DNA of 64,000 nucleotides from an uncultured Winogradskyella sp. (GCF_947498345.1 NZ_CANMJY010000010.1:62001-126000); one strand, 5' to 3'; counted from the stretch's first letter, positions 28,337 through 37,822 are shown. Numbers and translations: made by a program. Notes: generated from the sequence alone by a model not told the origin.

Positions 28337-29524
28337 ATGAAACGCGTAATTGTAGGACTTTCTGGAGGAGTAGATTCTAGTGTTGCAGCCTATCTTTTAA
28401 AAGAGCAAGGCTATGAGGTTATTGGTTTGTTTATGAAAAACTGGCATGATGATTCTGTAACTATTTCTGATGAATGTCCATGGTTAGAAGATAGTAATGA
28501 TGCTATGTTAGTAGCTGATAAATTGGGTATACCTTTTCAAACCGTAGATTTAAGTGTGCAGTACAAAGAGCGTATCGTAGATTATATGTTTAATGAATAC
28601 GAAAAAGGACGTACACCAAATCCAGATATATTATGTAATCGCGAAATAAAGTTCGATGTCTTTATGGATATTGCTATGGAACTTGGAGCAGATTATGTAG
28701 CAACAGGTCATTACTGTAGAAAAGGCACAATTACAAAGCATGGGAAAGAAGTACATCAACTCTTGGCTGGTGTTGATGCTAATAAAGATCAATCCTATTT
28801 TTTGTGTCAATTATCTCAAGAACAATTAGCAAAAGCTTTGTTTCCAATTGGAGAACTGACTAAGCCAGAAGTTAGAGAAATTGCTAAAGCTCAAGATCTA
28901 ATTACTGCGGAAAAGAAAGATTCACAAGGTCTGTGTTTTATTGGTAAAGTACGATTGCCAGATTTTTTACAACAGCAACTTAAACCAAAAGAAGGCGTAA
29001 TTGTTGAAGTACCAGATTCTTTTAAAACCTATAATCAAGCTATTCCAGAATTCGACTCTAAAGAAAATGAACTGGCTTTTATGGCTAAGAAACCCGAATA
29101 CTCGGTTTCAGATGGTACTGTGGTAGGTCAGCATCAAGGAGCACATTATTTTACTAAAGGACAACGTAAAGGTTTAGCTGTCGGTGGTACTAAAGAGCCA
29201 TTGTTTGTTATTGAAACTGATGTAGAAGATAATGTGATTTACACTGGTCAGGGGAAAAATCATCCAGGCTTACTTAGAAACGTACTTTTTGTTTCTAATG
29301 ACGAATTACATTGGATACGAGAGGATTTAGCATTAGGAAATGGTGAGACCATGAATGTAATGGCAAGAATTAGATATCGTCAACCTTTAGAAAAGGCAAC
29401 ACTTTACAAGGTAGCTTCAGGACTGTATGTAGCGTTTGAGAATAAACAATCTGCGATTACTGAAGGGCAATTTGTAGCCTGGTACACAGATGATGAATTA
29501 TTAGGTTCAGGAGTTATTTCTTAA
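28337..29524 (+). CDS. mnmA: tRNA 2-thiouridine(34) synthase MnmA
   Basis: This 395-residue enzyme thiolates the wobble uridine of Lys, Glu and Gln tRNAs. The ATP-pyrophosphatase P-loop [15 protein letters not shown] is at residues 7-21, and the catalytic Cys in [11 protein letters not shown] is near 100. The second Cys in [11 protein letters not shown] lies near 200, followed by beta-barrel domains. The length is within the family range and the start is ATG at 28337. The S8 protease gene follows after 20 bases. Confidence 0.96.
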   Translation: MKRVIVGLSGGVDSSVAAYLLKEQGYEVIGLFMKNWHDDSVTISDECPWLEDSNDAMLVADKLGIPFQTVDLSVQYKERIVDYMFNEYEKGRTPNPDILCNREIKFDVFMDIAMELGADYVATGHYCRKGTITKHGKEVHQLLAGVDANKDQSYFLCQLSQEQLAKALFPIGELTKPEVREIAKAQDLITAEKKDSQGLCFIGKVRLPDFLQQQLKPKEGVIVEVPDSFKTYNQAIPEFDSKENELAFMAKKPEYSVSDGTVVGQHQGAHYFTKGQRKGLAVGGTKEPLFVIETDVEDNVIYTGQGKNHPGLLRNVLFVSNDELHWIREDLALGNGETMNVMARIRYRQPLEKATLYKVASGLYVAFENKQSAITEGQFVAWYTDDELLGSGVIS

Positions 29525-29544
29525 ATTGCAATAAAAGAAAAGCT

Positions 29545-31155
29545 ATGATTAGAAAATTAACCATGCTTTTATTGCTCCTTATCACAATAAATAGCTACGC
29601 TCAAGAAGACGCTTGGGTATATCTCAGCGATAAACCCAATACATCTGCTGCATTAAGCAACCCAATTTCTATTCTTACCCAAAAAGCTATAGACAGAAAA
29701 CAGAACCATGGAATAGCTATTGATGCCAGAGATGTTCCGGTTTATGAAACTTACATTGCCGATTTAAAATCACAAACAGGAATCACAGTTTTAGCAAAGT
29801 CTAAGTGGTTTAATGCAGTACATGTTAGAGGAACCGAAACAGATATTTCAGCTTTAAGCAGTTTACCTTATGTAGATAACATAGATTTTGCAAACAATAG
29901 CTTAGATGCACTTTCGCGTTCATCAGCTATTGATAATAAGAATGACATTGAAGATGAAAATATATTATTTACCTACGGAAATACTCAGAACCAGGTTGAA
30001 ATGATTAATGCAGACGATTTACATCTTGATGATTTTACTGGTGAAGGTATTACGATTGCGGTAATGGATTCGGGATTTCCAAATGTAAATACCATGGGAG
30101 CATTTCAACGCTTAAGAGACAATGGCGATTTGTTAGATGGTTATGATTTTGTTAATCGCAATGCAGATGTATATGCCAATACGGCGAGTTCTCATGGAAC
30201 GCGAGTATTAAGTACAATGGCGGCTTTTGTACAAGATGAATTTGTTGGTACTGCTCCAGATGCTTCCTATTATTTGTTTCTTACTGAGGATGTGGGTAAC
30301 GAAAACCCGGTTGAGGAAAGCTATTGGGTAGAAGCTGCCGAACGTGCAGATAGTCTGGGAGTTGATATGATTAATAGCTCTTTAGGATATCGTGTATTTG
30401 ACAATTCTAATTACGACTATACTCCAGCAGATATGAATGGTCAGGTTGCATTTATTACCAAAGGTGCTTCCATGGCTGCCGAAAAAGGAATTTTGGTTGT
30501 GGTTAGTGCTGGTAATTCAGGAGCTTCTACCTGGCAAACAGTTAGTGCACCAGCAGATTCACCAGATGTATTATCCATAGGTGGAGTAAATGAAAATGGT
30601 AATTATGTTTCGTTTAGCTCGCAAGGAGGTGCAGCACAAGTTGGGTATCAAAAACCAGATGTTGTAGCCAGAGGAGGATCTGCTTTTGTTATTGATGAGA
30701 ATAATACGATTACGCAAAATAACGGCACCTCTTTTAGTGGTCCGATTTTATGTGGAGGAATAGCATCTTTATGGCAAGCCATTCCAGATGTATCACCAAC
30801 TCAAATTATGGATTTGGTAAGACAATCGGCTTCTCAGTTTGCCACACCAGATGATTTATTAGGTTATGGTATCCCAGATTTAGCATTAGCTAGGACTTTA
30901 GGATTAGAACAAACCTCTATTGAAGATTTTAGCTTTTATCCTAACCCTGTTAAGGATGAATTAAACTTTAATCGACCTGTAGATACCAATAATTTTGAGA
31001 TATCAATCTATAATCAATTAGGTCAGCAGGTTGAAGGCATAGTAATTTCTTTAGAAACTAATCATCTTAATGTCTCAGCTTTAGCTTCTGGGATCTATTT
31101 GATGAAAGTGTCTTCACAACAAAATACAAGAACTTTAAAATTTATCAAGCAATAA
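29545..31155 (+). CDS. Secreted S8 (subtilisin-like) serine protease with type IX sorting domain
   Basis: This 536-residue protein has a signal peptide (LTMLLLLLITINSYAQ). Its subtilase triad is Asp in VMDSGFPNVN (about 175), His in SSHGTRVLST (about 217) and Ser in NGTSFSGPI (about 396), with the oxyanion Asn in VVSAGNSGAS. Residues about 465-536 (FYPNPVKDELNF ... SGIYLMKVSS ... LKFIKQ) fit a type A C-terminal domain of the type IX secretion system, so the protease is expected on the cell surface or released. It lies in the mnmA transcript and abuts the next gene. Confidence 0.94.
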   Translation: MIRKLTMLLLLLITINSYAQEDAWVYLSDKPNTSAALSNPISILTQKAIDRKQNHGIAIDARDVPVYETYIADLKSQTGITVLAKSKWFNAVHVRGTETDISALSSLPYVDNIDFANNSLDALSRSSAIDNKNDIEDENILFTYGNTQNQVEMINADDLHLDDFTGEGITIAVMDSGFPNVNTMGAFQRLRDNGDLLDGYDFVNRNADVYANTASSHGTRVLSTMAAFVQDEFVGTAPDASYYLFLTEDVGNENPVEESYWVEAAERADSLGVDMINSSLGYRVFDNSNYDYTPADMNGQVAFITKGASMAAEKGILVVVSAGNSGASTWQTVSAPADSPDVLSIGGVNENGNYVSFSSQGGAAQVGYQKPDVVARGGSAFVIDENNTITQNNGTSFSGPILCGGIASLWQAIPDVSPTQIMDLVRQSASQFATPDDLLGYGIPDLALARTLGLEQTSIEDFSFYPNPVKDELNFNRPVDTNNFEISIYNQLGQQVEGIVISLETNHLNVSALASGIYLMKVSSQQNTRTLKFIKQ

Positions 31156-32097
31156 ATGGCAAACAGAATCACCTCTCTTTTTAATATCAAATATCCAATC
31201 ATTCAAGCCGGAATGATTTGGAACAGTGGTTGGAGACTCGCTTCGGCAGCAAGTAACTCAGGGATTTTAGGTTTAATCGGAGCAGGTTCTATGTATCCTG
31301 ATGTATTACGAGAGCATATCCAAAAATGTAAGGCTGCTACTGATAAACCTTTTGGAGTTAACGTGCCAATGCTATATCCAAACATTGAAGAGATTATGGA
31401 TATCATTGTAGAAGAAGGAGTAAAGATTGTATTTACCTCTGCAGGTAATCCAAAAACCTGGACCCAATGGTTACAAGACAAAGGGATTACTGTGGTACAT
31501 GTGGTAAGTTCTGTAAAGTTTGCTTTAAAAGCTCAAACGGCTGGAGTGGATGCCGTAGTAGCTGAAGGTTTTGAAGCTGGAGGTCATAATGGTAGAGATG
31601 AAACCACAACCTTAACCTTGATTCCTATGGTGAAAGAACAGTTAGAGATTCCTTTAATTGCGGCAGGTGGTATCGCTACTGGAAAAGCCATGTTAGCTTG
31701 TATGGTTTTGGGAGCCGATGGAGTACAGGTAGGTAGCCGATTTGTGGCCAGTGAAGAATCCTCAGCACATGAGGCTTTTAAACAAGTGGTAGTCGATGCT
31801 AAAGAAGGCGATACACAACTCACACTAAAAGAATTAGCACCAGTACGACTTATTAAAAACAAATTCTACAACGAGTTACAAGAACTCTATAAAACCGCAC
31901 CAACGCCAGAGCAACTTAAAGAACTGCTAGGTAGAGCCAGAGCCAAACGTGGTATGTTTGAAGGTGACTTGGACGATGGCGAATTAGAAATTGGCCAAAT
32001 CGCAGGTTTAATCCATGATGTAAAACCAGTTGCTGAAATCGTAGAGGATATGGTTGCTGAGTTTGAGGATGCAAAACGGTATATTGCTTCATTTTAG
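31156..32097 (+). CDS. Nitronate monooxygenase-like flavoprotein
   Basis: This 313-residue TIM-barrel flavin enzyme has family landmarks NRITSLFNIKYPIIQAGM at the start, GFEAGGHNG near 138, IAAGGIATG and LGADGVQVGSRF. NMO-family members oxidise alkyl nitronates; others are enoyl reductases (FabK-like) or oxidases, so the substrate is open. Its ATG follows the S8 protease stop with no gap. The 3' end has a degenerate second copy at 34910-34987, evidence of past duplication. Confidence 0.9.
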   Translation: MANRITSLFNIKYPIIQAGMIWNSGWRLASAASNSGILGLIGAGSMYPDVLREHIQKCKAATDKPFGVNVPMLYPNIEEIMDIIVEEGVKIVFTSAGNPKTWTQWLQDKGITVVHVVSSVKFALKAQTAGVDAVVAEGFEAGGHNGRDETTTLTLIPMVKEQLEIPLIAAGGIATGKAMLACMVLGADGVQVGSRFVASEESSAHEAFKQVVVDAKEGDTQLTLKELAPVRLIKNKFYNELQELYKTAPTPEQLKELLGRARAKRGMFEGDLDDGELEIGQIAGLIHDVKPVAEIVEDMVAEFEDAKRYIASF

Positions 32098-32140
32098 GCA
32101 AGACTACATAAAATTCCAATAGATCATATCTTATGTAGAT

Positions 32141-33685
32141 CTAATTTTTTCGCATGCTTTTAATTTTATCATTCATCTCCACAATCCATTCATTTACCCA
32201 CTTCTTCCCTTTTTTAGTCGGATCAGAATTTAATTTATCAATAGTTATTTTATAGTGTTTTATTGCCAGTTCATTTCTACCTAATTCCATATAAGCCTCA
32301 GCCAGTACTTCCCATGTACCTGCATTATCTGGCATTGCAATTGTCGCTAATTTTAAGAAATTCAATGCATTTTCAAAATCTTCTTTTAACCAGTAATTCC
32401 ATGAAACTGCATTGAACTCACTTAATGTAAAATAGTAATCATTGTTTTGTAACCCCATTTCTCTGGCTTTGGCAGAAACATACTGAAAATCATTCTTTGC
32501 GTATAATAAAGACAATCTTTCTACTCCCGATATTTTAATTTTTTCTATTGACTTTTCTTGTAAAATGCTCTTTATCTGTTTGTTAATATTGCTCAGGTAG
32601 GGTGTTTTTGCATTGGATATTAAGAAATAGGTGTAATCATCATCAAGAGCAATTCTAAAAAAGCAATTTTCACCTTCAGAACCACCTCTATGGCCAACAT
32701 AACGTTTACCATTTACAGGTTCTAACTGCCATCCTCTAGCATACATATGTCGCTTTCCATTTTTTAGTTGTGCTGGTGTAAGCATCTTTTTGAAGGTTTC
32801 ATCCTTTATAATCTTTCCCGTTTGAAGAGCTCTGCTAAACTTCCAAAGATCTTCAAGTGTAGAATTGAGACCGCCAGCTCCTTTTCTATTTCTAAAATAA
32901 AAGTCAAGATATTTTTGGTAATCTTCATGACTGTCTAAAGGAACGTAACTACTTTTCTCAACAGATAACGCATGTGCTTTCGCAAGGTTAGATTCGTCTT
33001 TTATAAGAACTAATCGTTTTGTTTCTTTCATCTTAGAAGGTTCGAATATTAATTCTTTTAAAAGCGTATCATATGTTTTTTTAGAAGCTCTTTCAGCGAT
33101 TCCTGCCAAAAACATGTATCCAGCATTAGAATATGAAAACTTTTCTCCTGCAGGGAATTCTTGTTTTGGCGTATACTGTTCGTACAATTTAAAAAGGTCC
33201 TCATTTGTCATGTTATTGGACATATTCCAATATTTCTTTACCAAATTATCATAGTAAAATGGAATCCCAGATGTATGGGTTAGAAGATGATCTATAGTAA
33301 TTTCCTTGTAAGGAAGTTCTGGAAAAAACTCAACCAGTTTACTCTCTGTTGTAAAATATTCTAACTCTACCATTCGCATAATTAAAGTTGCTGTCAAAGA
33401 TTTGTTTACTGATGCAATGCCAAATGAATTTGTTATATCTAATGGTTGTTTTGTTTCTATATTGGCATACCCATACACTTTTGTAAATAGGATACTATCT
33501 TTATTTCCAATCATAAAACCGCCATTGAATTGTTGTTCTGAATTTAGCTTAGACAATAGTTGATCTATGACCTCAATTTTCTTTGCGCTATTATTTTGAC
33601 AACTAGAAAAATTGCTCCATAATAGGAGTAGAATTACGATTTTATGTACTAATGAAGAATTATTGCTACTAGATCTTGTTTCCAT
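32141..33685 (-). CDS. Beta-lactamase-fold serine hydrolase lipoprotein with C-terminal TPR
   Basis: This 514-residue protein has an N-terminal hydrophobic segment ending in a lipobox-like FSSC (Cys at 29). The class C beta-lactamase/DD-peptidase motifs S92-V-N-K95 and Y185-S-N187 (FSYSNAGYMFLAG) are present, with HRGGSEG probably at the third motif position. Residues about 400-514 form TPR-like helices (NAGTWEVLAEAYMELGRNELA). Such combinations with membrane AraC regulators are frequent in flavobacteria. A 24-bp palindrome sits 66 bases upstream of its start. Confidence 0.88.
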   Translation of the reverse strand: METRSSSNNSSLVHKIVILLLLWSNFSSCQNNSAKKIEVIDQLLSKLNSEQQFNGGFMIGNKDSILFTKVYGYANIETKQPLDITNSFGIASVNKSLTATLIMRMVELEYFTTESKLVEFFPELPYKEITIDHLLTHTSGIPFYYDNLVKKYWNMSNNMTNEDLFKLYEQYTPKQEFPAGEKFSYSNAGYMFLAGIAERASKKTYDTLLKELIFEPSKMKETKRLVLIKDESNLAKAHALSVEKSSYVPLDSHEDYQKYLDFYFRNRKGAGGLNSTLEDLWKFSRALQTGKIIKDETFKKMLTPAQLKNGKRHMYARGWQLEPVNGKRYVGHRGGSEGENCFFRIALDDDYTYFLISNAKTPYLSNINKQIKSILQEKSIEKIKISGVERLSLLYAKNDFQYVSAKAREMGLQNNDYYFTLSEFNAVSWNYWLKEDFENALNFLKLATIAMPDNAGTWEVLAEAYMELGRNELAIKHYKITIDKLNSDPTKKGKKWVNEWIVEMNDKIKSMRKN

Positions 33686-33750
33686 GTTTTACGATATTAA
33701 TAGTTTGGTAGCAAATGTAATATCTGTACACATGATGACTAAAGAAAGTA

Positions 33751-33774
33751 TTTCCTATATCGCGATATAGGAAA
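33751..33774. promoter_or_regulatory. Perfect 24-bp palindrome, candidate operator
   Basis: Two 12-base arms (TTTCCTATATCG and its exact complement) meet at a CG|CG centre. It lies between the stop of the AraC regulator and the start of the serine hydrolase. It has no T tract, so an operator is more likely than a terminator. Confidence 0.65.
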
Positions 33775-33781
33775 AATGATT

Positions 33782-34807
33782 TCATTTTTTTTGATCTTTA
33801 AATTGCTTTGGAGTAAGCCCCGTTTCTTTTTTAAATAAGTAATAGAATCTACTATTGGAAGAAAACCCTGAATTTTGCGCAATACCGAAAATTGAAAGGT
33901 TCTTATTATCTGGATCAAGTAGATTTTTTTTTGCTTCTCCAAGTCGGTATTTTAAAAGATATTCCGAAAAACTAAGTCCTAAATTTTGATTGATTACTTG
34001 AGAAATATGTCTCGATTGAATTTTTACCAACCCTGAAAAAGTATGTAATGTTAAGTTCTTAATTAAGAATAATTTTTCCTCTTGCATAGCTTTTTCTATT
34101 GTCTTTAAGTATTGCGTTGTTGTCTCATTAGATAATTGCGATGATTTATACTTTGCAGGCTTTATTCCAAACTCATTATCTGAATTCATTTCTTTATATG
34201 CAATATAAAAAATTGGAATTGCCAATAAGGATGTAAAACTTCTTCTCAGCTCATTGGGAAAAAACTCAGAACCAAAGCCTCTAAAAATATGAACAATCAA
34301 ATAAAGAGAAACAAGAAAGGTCATTGTATATAAAGAAGGTAATATCCAGCTAAAAAATTGTTTTGATTCTTTATAATTTTTAAGACTATGTTTAATAGAC
34401 AACAATAAATAAATGCTAATTTGTATGATCGAAATAATCTGGAGGTTTATAATATGACCATTGCTGTTAAATAGAATATCAAACATAGCAATGAAGATAT
34501 AAGGCGTTGTATTAGAGAGCACTAACTTTCTGGTCAGTTTCCTGTCATGATATATTACATATAAATACAGTAAAGGACCAACAAACCAAATCACATGGTT
34601 AGAAATTCTAATCCATACTGATTCTACATCCAAAAAAGGATAGAAATAATTATAAGTTCTTATAGAAAGAATAGCAAAGCAAAAACAGAGAAATCCTAAT
34701 AACTGGTTCAATAACTGCTCTCCTTTCTTCTTCAAGAAAAAGTGGACTACTAAAAACAGTGCTTGAGCAGCTATAATTAAGTTTATTATTGAAAGAAATT
34801 TTATCAT
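33782..34807 (-). CDS. AraC-family regulator with N-terminal membrane domain
   Basis: This 341-residue protein has about seven hydrophobic segments in residues 1-215 (LSIINLIIAAQALFLVVHFF and onward), then a cytoplasmic AraC/XylS double HTH at about 240-341 (RHISQVINQNLGLSFSEYLL ... FGIAQNSGFSSNSRFYYLFK ... GLTPKQFKDQ). Family knowledge says these are membrane-bound one-component sensors; the signal is unknown. It precedes the serine hydrolase on the same strand and is the likely regulator of that gene. The palindrome at 33751 lies 8 bases after its stop. Confidence 0.9.
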   Translation of the reverse strand: MIKFLSIINLIIAAQALFLVVHFFLKKKGEQLLNQLLGFLCFCFAILSIRTYNYFYPFLDVESVWIRISNHVIWFVGPLLYLYVIYHDRKLTRKLVLSNTTPYIFIAMFDILFNSNGHIINLQIISIIQISIYLLLSIKHSLKNYKESKQFFSWILPSLYTMTFLVSLYLIVHIFRGFGSEFFPNELRRSFTSLLAIPIFYIAYKEMNSDNEFGIKPAKYKSSQLSNETTTQYLKTIEKAMQEEKLFLIKNLTLHTFSGLVKIQSRHISQVINQNLGLSFSEYLLKYRLGEAKKNLLDPDNKNLSIFGIAQNSGFSSNSRFYYLFKKETGLTPKQFKDQKK

Positions 34808-34909
34808 TACTACGTCATATTATACTTAAGCTATAAACGAAAGGTGGTCCAGTTACATAACTTTTAATTGGCACTATAAGATTAGTATTGAAATATAAGA
34901 AAAAGAATG

Positions 34910-34987
34910 ATGTGTTTATGTTTTAGGAGAGATGTAAAACCAGTGGCTGAGATGGTAGAGGATTTAGTTGCTGAGTTGAGAAAATAG
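34910..34987 (+). pseudogene. Remnant of the 3' end of a second nitronate monooxygenase-like gene
   Basis: The short frame ends RDVKPVAEMVEDLVAELRK and then stops. The intact enzyme at 31156-32097 ends with HDVKPVAEIVEDMVAEFED plus ten more residues. Over 47 aligned bases (34931-34977 against 32017-32063) I count 42 identities by eye. The rest of the gene is missing, so this is a truncated leftover of a paralogue rather than an active gene. Confidence 0.75.
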
Positions 34988-35035
34988 AATAGGAAATCAT
35001 ATCAAAATAAATATAAGACTACTGATTATCTGAAA

Positions 35036-35055
35036 AATACGTAGTTCTACGTATT
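35036..35055. promoter_or_regulatory. Perfect inverted repeat upstream of the symporter
   Basis: The 9-base arms AATACGTAG and CTACGTATT are separated by TT. It is centred 65 bases upstream of the symporter ATG, a plausible operator position. Confidence 0.6.
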
Positions 35056-35110
35056 GATTTTTCGTTTATATAAGTTTAAATTAGCTTGTTTAAACAAATT
35101 AAGCTAAAAT

Positions 35111-36475
35111 ATGACACTAGAATTAATTGTACTTTTAATTTTTTCATTCGTACTGGTTTTATACGGTTGGGCAAAATCTTCCGAAAAAAAACCACATAAT
35201 TTTTCAACTGAAAAAAAACAACTTAATTTATGGCAAACTACATTTGGTGTTTTTTCTGTTGTTGGTGGTGGAGAATTTATTTATGTCACAGAACTCTCTT
35301 ATCAATTTGGGGTTTTTAGTTGTACGCTATTTTTGGGTTTTTCTATTGGTTGCTTTTTGTTTCTAACTCTTTATAAAAAGGTGAGACAGTTTAATTCTTA
35401 TGATTGGGAAAAAGAGAGCAAATATGATATTCACTCAATACCTGATATTTCGTTTTTATATTTCAATAAGGTTTCGTCAAGAATTTCAACGGTCTATATG
35501 TTACTTTCTTTAGGTGCCTTACTCCTAATTCAATTTGCCCTTGGAGGTATGATGATAGAAATTCTGACGGGATTTCCTCAAGCGTATAGTATAGTTTTAA
35601 TGTCTGTAATTGTCAGTATTTATACAATCGGAGGTGGTTTCAAAAGTGTGTTAGCAACAGATATTGTGCAAATCGTAGTGCTATTTATTGCGTTTATCAT
35701 CATGTGTGTTTTCTTCGAACCTAATTTAATAACTGATTTTAATCAAAATTTATCTATAATTAATCAGACTGCTCAAGTTCCAGATTTGAAAACTTTATCG
35801 GTTTTAATAATAGGAGGAATATGTTGGGTTTTTGGGGGAAGTGATATTTGGTTAAGAATAACTTCAGCAAAATCAAACTCTATTGCTAAAAAATCACTTA
35901 TTTGGAACGGTATTGCTCTGATAATATTTGGAATTTTGGTAGCAATTCTTGGAGCAAAGATTGCCGTAGCAAATCCCAATTTTGAAGCTTCAAATGCATT
36001 TATAGAAACACTTAATACGATAAATGATAATTACCTTAAAATTGCAGTAATACTTGGTTTGTTTGCGGGATTAGTTTCAACTGCTGACACAGAACTTCAT
36101 GCAATATCTGACATATTAAGTAAAGAACTATGGAGACATGAAAACGTTGCAATTTCAGTTAAAAGGCAAAGATTGACTATGGTTTTTGTTTCAATAGTTA
36201 CCGTTATCATTGCTATCGTTTTTAAAGATGTACTCATTGATGTTTATCTAGTTTTATTAAATGTATTTATAATATTAGGAAGCTACATGTTGATGACGTT
36301 ATTAAAGAGGGGAAACAATTTGACCTCCATTATATCGCTTTCATTAAGTGGAATTATACTTATTTATATAGCGATTTATCCTCCCGATAACTTTTTATAT
36401 GCCTTACTTGTAGCATTACCACCGTTAGTTATTATGTCTTTTGTAAAAAACCAAAATGCCAATAAATATGAATAA
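35111..36475 (+). CDS. Sodium:solute symporter family (SSS) membrane protein
   Basis: This 454-residue protein has about 12-13 hydrophobic segments. The SSS pattern is visible in the N-terminal unwound helix region (LWQTTFGVFSVVGGGEFIYVTE), YTIGGGFKSVLATDIVQ near 176 (characteristic of TM6/7 in this family) and GLVSTADTELHAISDIL near 326. It likely imports a small solute with sodium; the substrate is not identifiable. The downstream gene overlaps its stop, so the two form an operon. The promoter region holds two dyads. Confidence 0.85.
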   Translation: MTLELIVLLIFSFVLVLYGWAKSSEKKPHNFSTEKKQLNLWQTTFGVFSVVGGGEFIYVTELSYQFGVFSCTLFLGFSIGCFLFLTLYKKVRQFNSYDWEKESKYDIHSIPDISFLYFNKVSSRISTVYMLLSLGALLLIQFALGGMMIEILTGFPQAYSIVLMSVIVSIYTIGGGFKSVLATDIVQIVVLFIAFIIMCVFFEPNLITDFNQNLSIINQTAQVPDLKTLSVLIIGGICWVFGGSDIWLRITSAKSNSIAKKSLIWNGIALIIFGILVAILGAKIAVANPNFEASNAFIETLNTINDNYLKIAVILGLFAGLVSTADTELHAISDILSKELWRHENVAISVKRQRLTMVFVSIVTVIIAIVFKDVLIDVYLVLLNVFIILGSYMLMTLLKRGNNLTSIISLSLSGIILIYIAIYPPDNFLYALLVALPPLVIMSFVKNQNANKYE

Positions 36476-37070
36476 TATTCGACTTATTTCTACATCTGCC
36501 GTATTTTGGGGATCACTATTATGTTTTGTAGTTTCAGTTATTCTTAATGCTTTTAATTCTAAACAGGCTCCAATAGAAATAGTAATTCTTTCAGGCCTTT
36601 TAGTTGTGTCCTACTATTGCAATATTCTTTTTTTTTCATCTCAAGAAGAAGATCGATTCAATGGGAAAAATGAAGACGATACCTTAAGAAAATATGTGTT
36701 TTTTAGTCATGCATTATTTGTAGTTCTTGCTGGTCTAGCGGTTGCTGTATTATCGTTGAATTCTAGTTTAACATTAATGTTCCTTTTAGTTCTATCCTTT
36801 TTAGGGCTTTTGAGTTGGTTAATCAATGCAACCTATTTAAAATGGGATAATAGTAATTGGCAGAAAAATTTAATTGGAATAGTATTCGATTTATCAAGTT
36901 TTTCATTTGTGATATACTTAACGTTATATCCAGCGATTAAGGATGTGGAGGCAGGTATTGTAGGCTTTATATTTATATTTATTTTACATGTTTCGATAAA
37001 TATATTTGAACCCCTAAAAAAGGCTATAGCTGGAACATGGCATTTGTTTGCTGCAAAAAGTAAAGATTAG
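36456..37070 (+). CDS. Hypothetical membrane protein
   Basis: This 204-residue protein has about six predicted membrane helices (AVFWGSLLCFVVSVILNAF; IVILSGLLVVSYYCNILFF; ALFVVLAGLAVAVLSL; LMFLLVLSFLGLLSWLI; two more near 150-190). It overlaps the symporter gene by 20 bases from this ATG, or 8 bases if the in-frame ATG at 36468 is used. I recognise no family. The tight overlap suggests it works with the symporter. Confidence 0.7.
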   Translation: MPINMNNIRLISTSAVFWGSLLCFVVSVILNAFNSKQAPIEIVILSGLLVVSYYCNILFFSSQEEDRFNGKNEDDTLRKYVFFSHALFVVLAGLAVAVLSLNSSLTLMFLLVLSFLGLLSWLINATYLKWDNSNWQKNLIGIVFDLSSFSFVIYLTLYPAIKDVEAGIVGFIFIFILHVSINIFEPLKKAIAGTWHLFAAKSKD

Positions 37071-37247
37071 TAAGATATTTATTTCTAGAAAGAAGAAGAT
37101 AGTTATAATTAAGAAATATTAGAAAAAGGAAGATAAAGTGAATTATTAGTTTCCAAATTTTCATTTTTGTTTGAAGTATTATGTAAACATGATTTTGTCA
37201 AATCTAGCTATACTTTATTACTGAATCTAAAATCAAAATCTAAACAC

Positions 37248-37255
37248 TACTTTTG
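37248..37255 (+). promoter_or_regulatory. Leaderless-type promoter of the Crp/Fnr gene
   Basis: TACTTTTG matches TAnnTTTG and ends four bases before the ATG at 37260. This places the transcript start at the start codon and argues against the longer reading frame from 37167. Confidence 0.6.
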
Positions 37256-37259
37256 CTTT

Positions 37260-37817
37260 ATGCAAAGTTTACTCCAGGAAATAAGCAATCGCTGTTTTTT
37301 AAGTTCAGAATTACAGCAGCGAATTCTAAAGGATTTTGAGCTCATAGAGACTAAAAAAGGCGAAAACATACTAACTGATGGGAGCAAAGCCAATTACCTG
37401 TACTTTATTAAAAAAGGGGTGTTGCACAATTATTACTACCATGATGGCAAGCAGATCTCGTCCTGGTTTTATAATGAGAACCAATTCATTACCTCTTGGT
37501 ATAGTTTCTATGCGCAAAAGCAAAGTTTTGAAGAAATAGAATGTTTGGAGGATTCGGTATTGTACCAAATTAGTTATTCAGGCTACCAAAAACTCATTGC
37601 CAATTTTCCTGCTTTTGGCAATTTTGCAAGACTGCTTGCAGAAGAGATGCTCACCTTTATAGATGAGTTCTCTAAAGGCTGGTCGTTTCTTACCGCGAAA
37701 GAAAAGTACCAATTACTACTCAATTATTTTCCAGATATAGAACAACGTGTTAAGCTAGGTTATATCGCTTCTTTTTTAGGCATTTCTCAAGAGACCTTGA
37801 GTCGCATCCGCAAATAG
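37260..37817 (+). CDS. Crp/Fnr family transcriptional regulator
   Basis: This 185-residue protein has a cyclic-nucleotide-binding-like beta barrel (about 15-110: GENILTDGSKANYLYFIKKGVLHNYY) and a C-terminal winged-helix region ending IASFLGISQETLSRIRK. There is no Fnr-type four-cysteine cluster, only scattered cysteines, so it is not a classical oxygen sensor. The start is taken at 37260 on promoter grounds. An FNR-like box lies six bases after its stop and 47 bases before the next operon, which is its probable target. Confidence 0.9.
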   Translation: MQSLLQEISNRCFLSSELQQRILKDFELIETKKGENILTDGSKANYLYFIKKGVLHNYYYHDGKQISSWFYNENQFITSWYSFYAQKQSFEEIECLEDSVLYQISYSGYQKLIANFPAFGNFARLLAEEMLTFIDEFSKGWSFLTAKEKYQLLLNYFPDIEQRVKLGYIASFLGISQETLSRIRK

Positions 37818-37822
37818 ATTTT

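Larger units (their letters stand above)
34808..35110. other. 303-bp divergent gap with a gene remnant and two inverted repeats
   Basis: Between the AraC regulator and the symporter lie a remnant of a nitronate monooxygenase 3' end (34910-34987), a 9-bp-arm inverted repeat (35036-35055) and a second dyad around 35081-35107. I see no other gene. Confidence 0.7.

Noticed and set aside
33739..33942. 67-codon minus-strand frame across the AraC 3' end
   Set aside because: It runs in another phase over the conserved HTH coding region and through the palindrome; a shadow frame.
37167..37259. N-terminal extension of the Crp/Fnr gene from an upstream start
   Set aside because: A TAnnTTTG element at 37248-37255 and an AATC repeat occupy this stretch, and the extension has no counterpart in the family.
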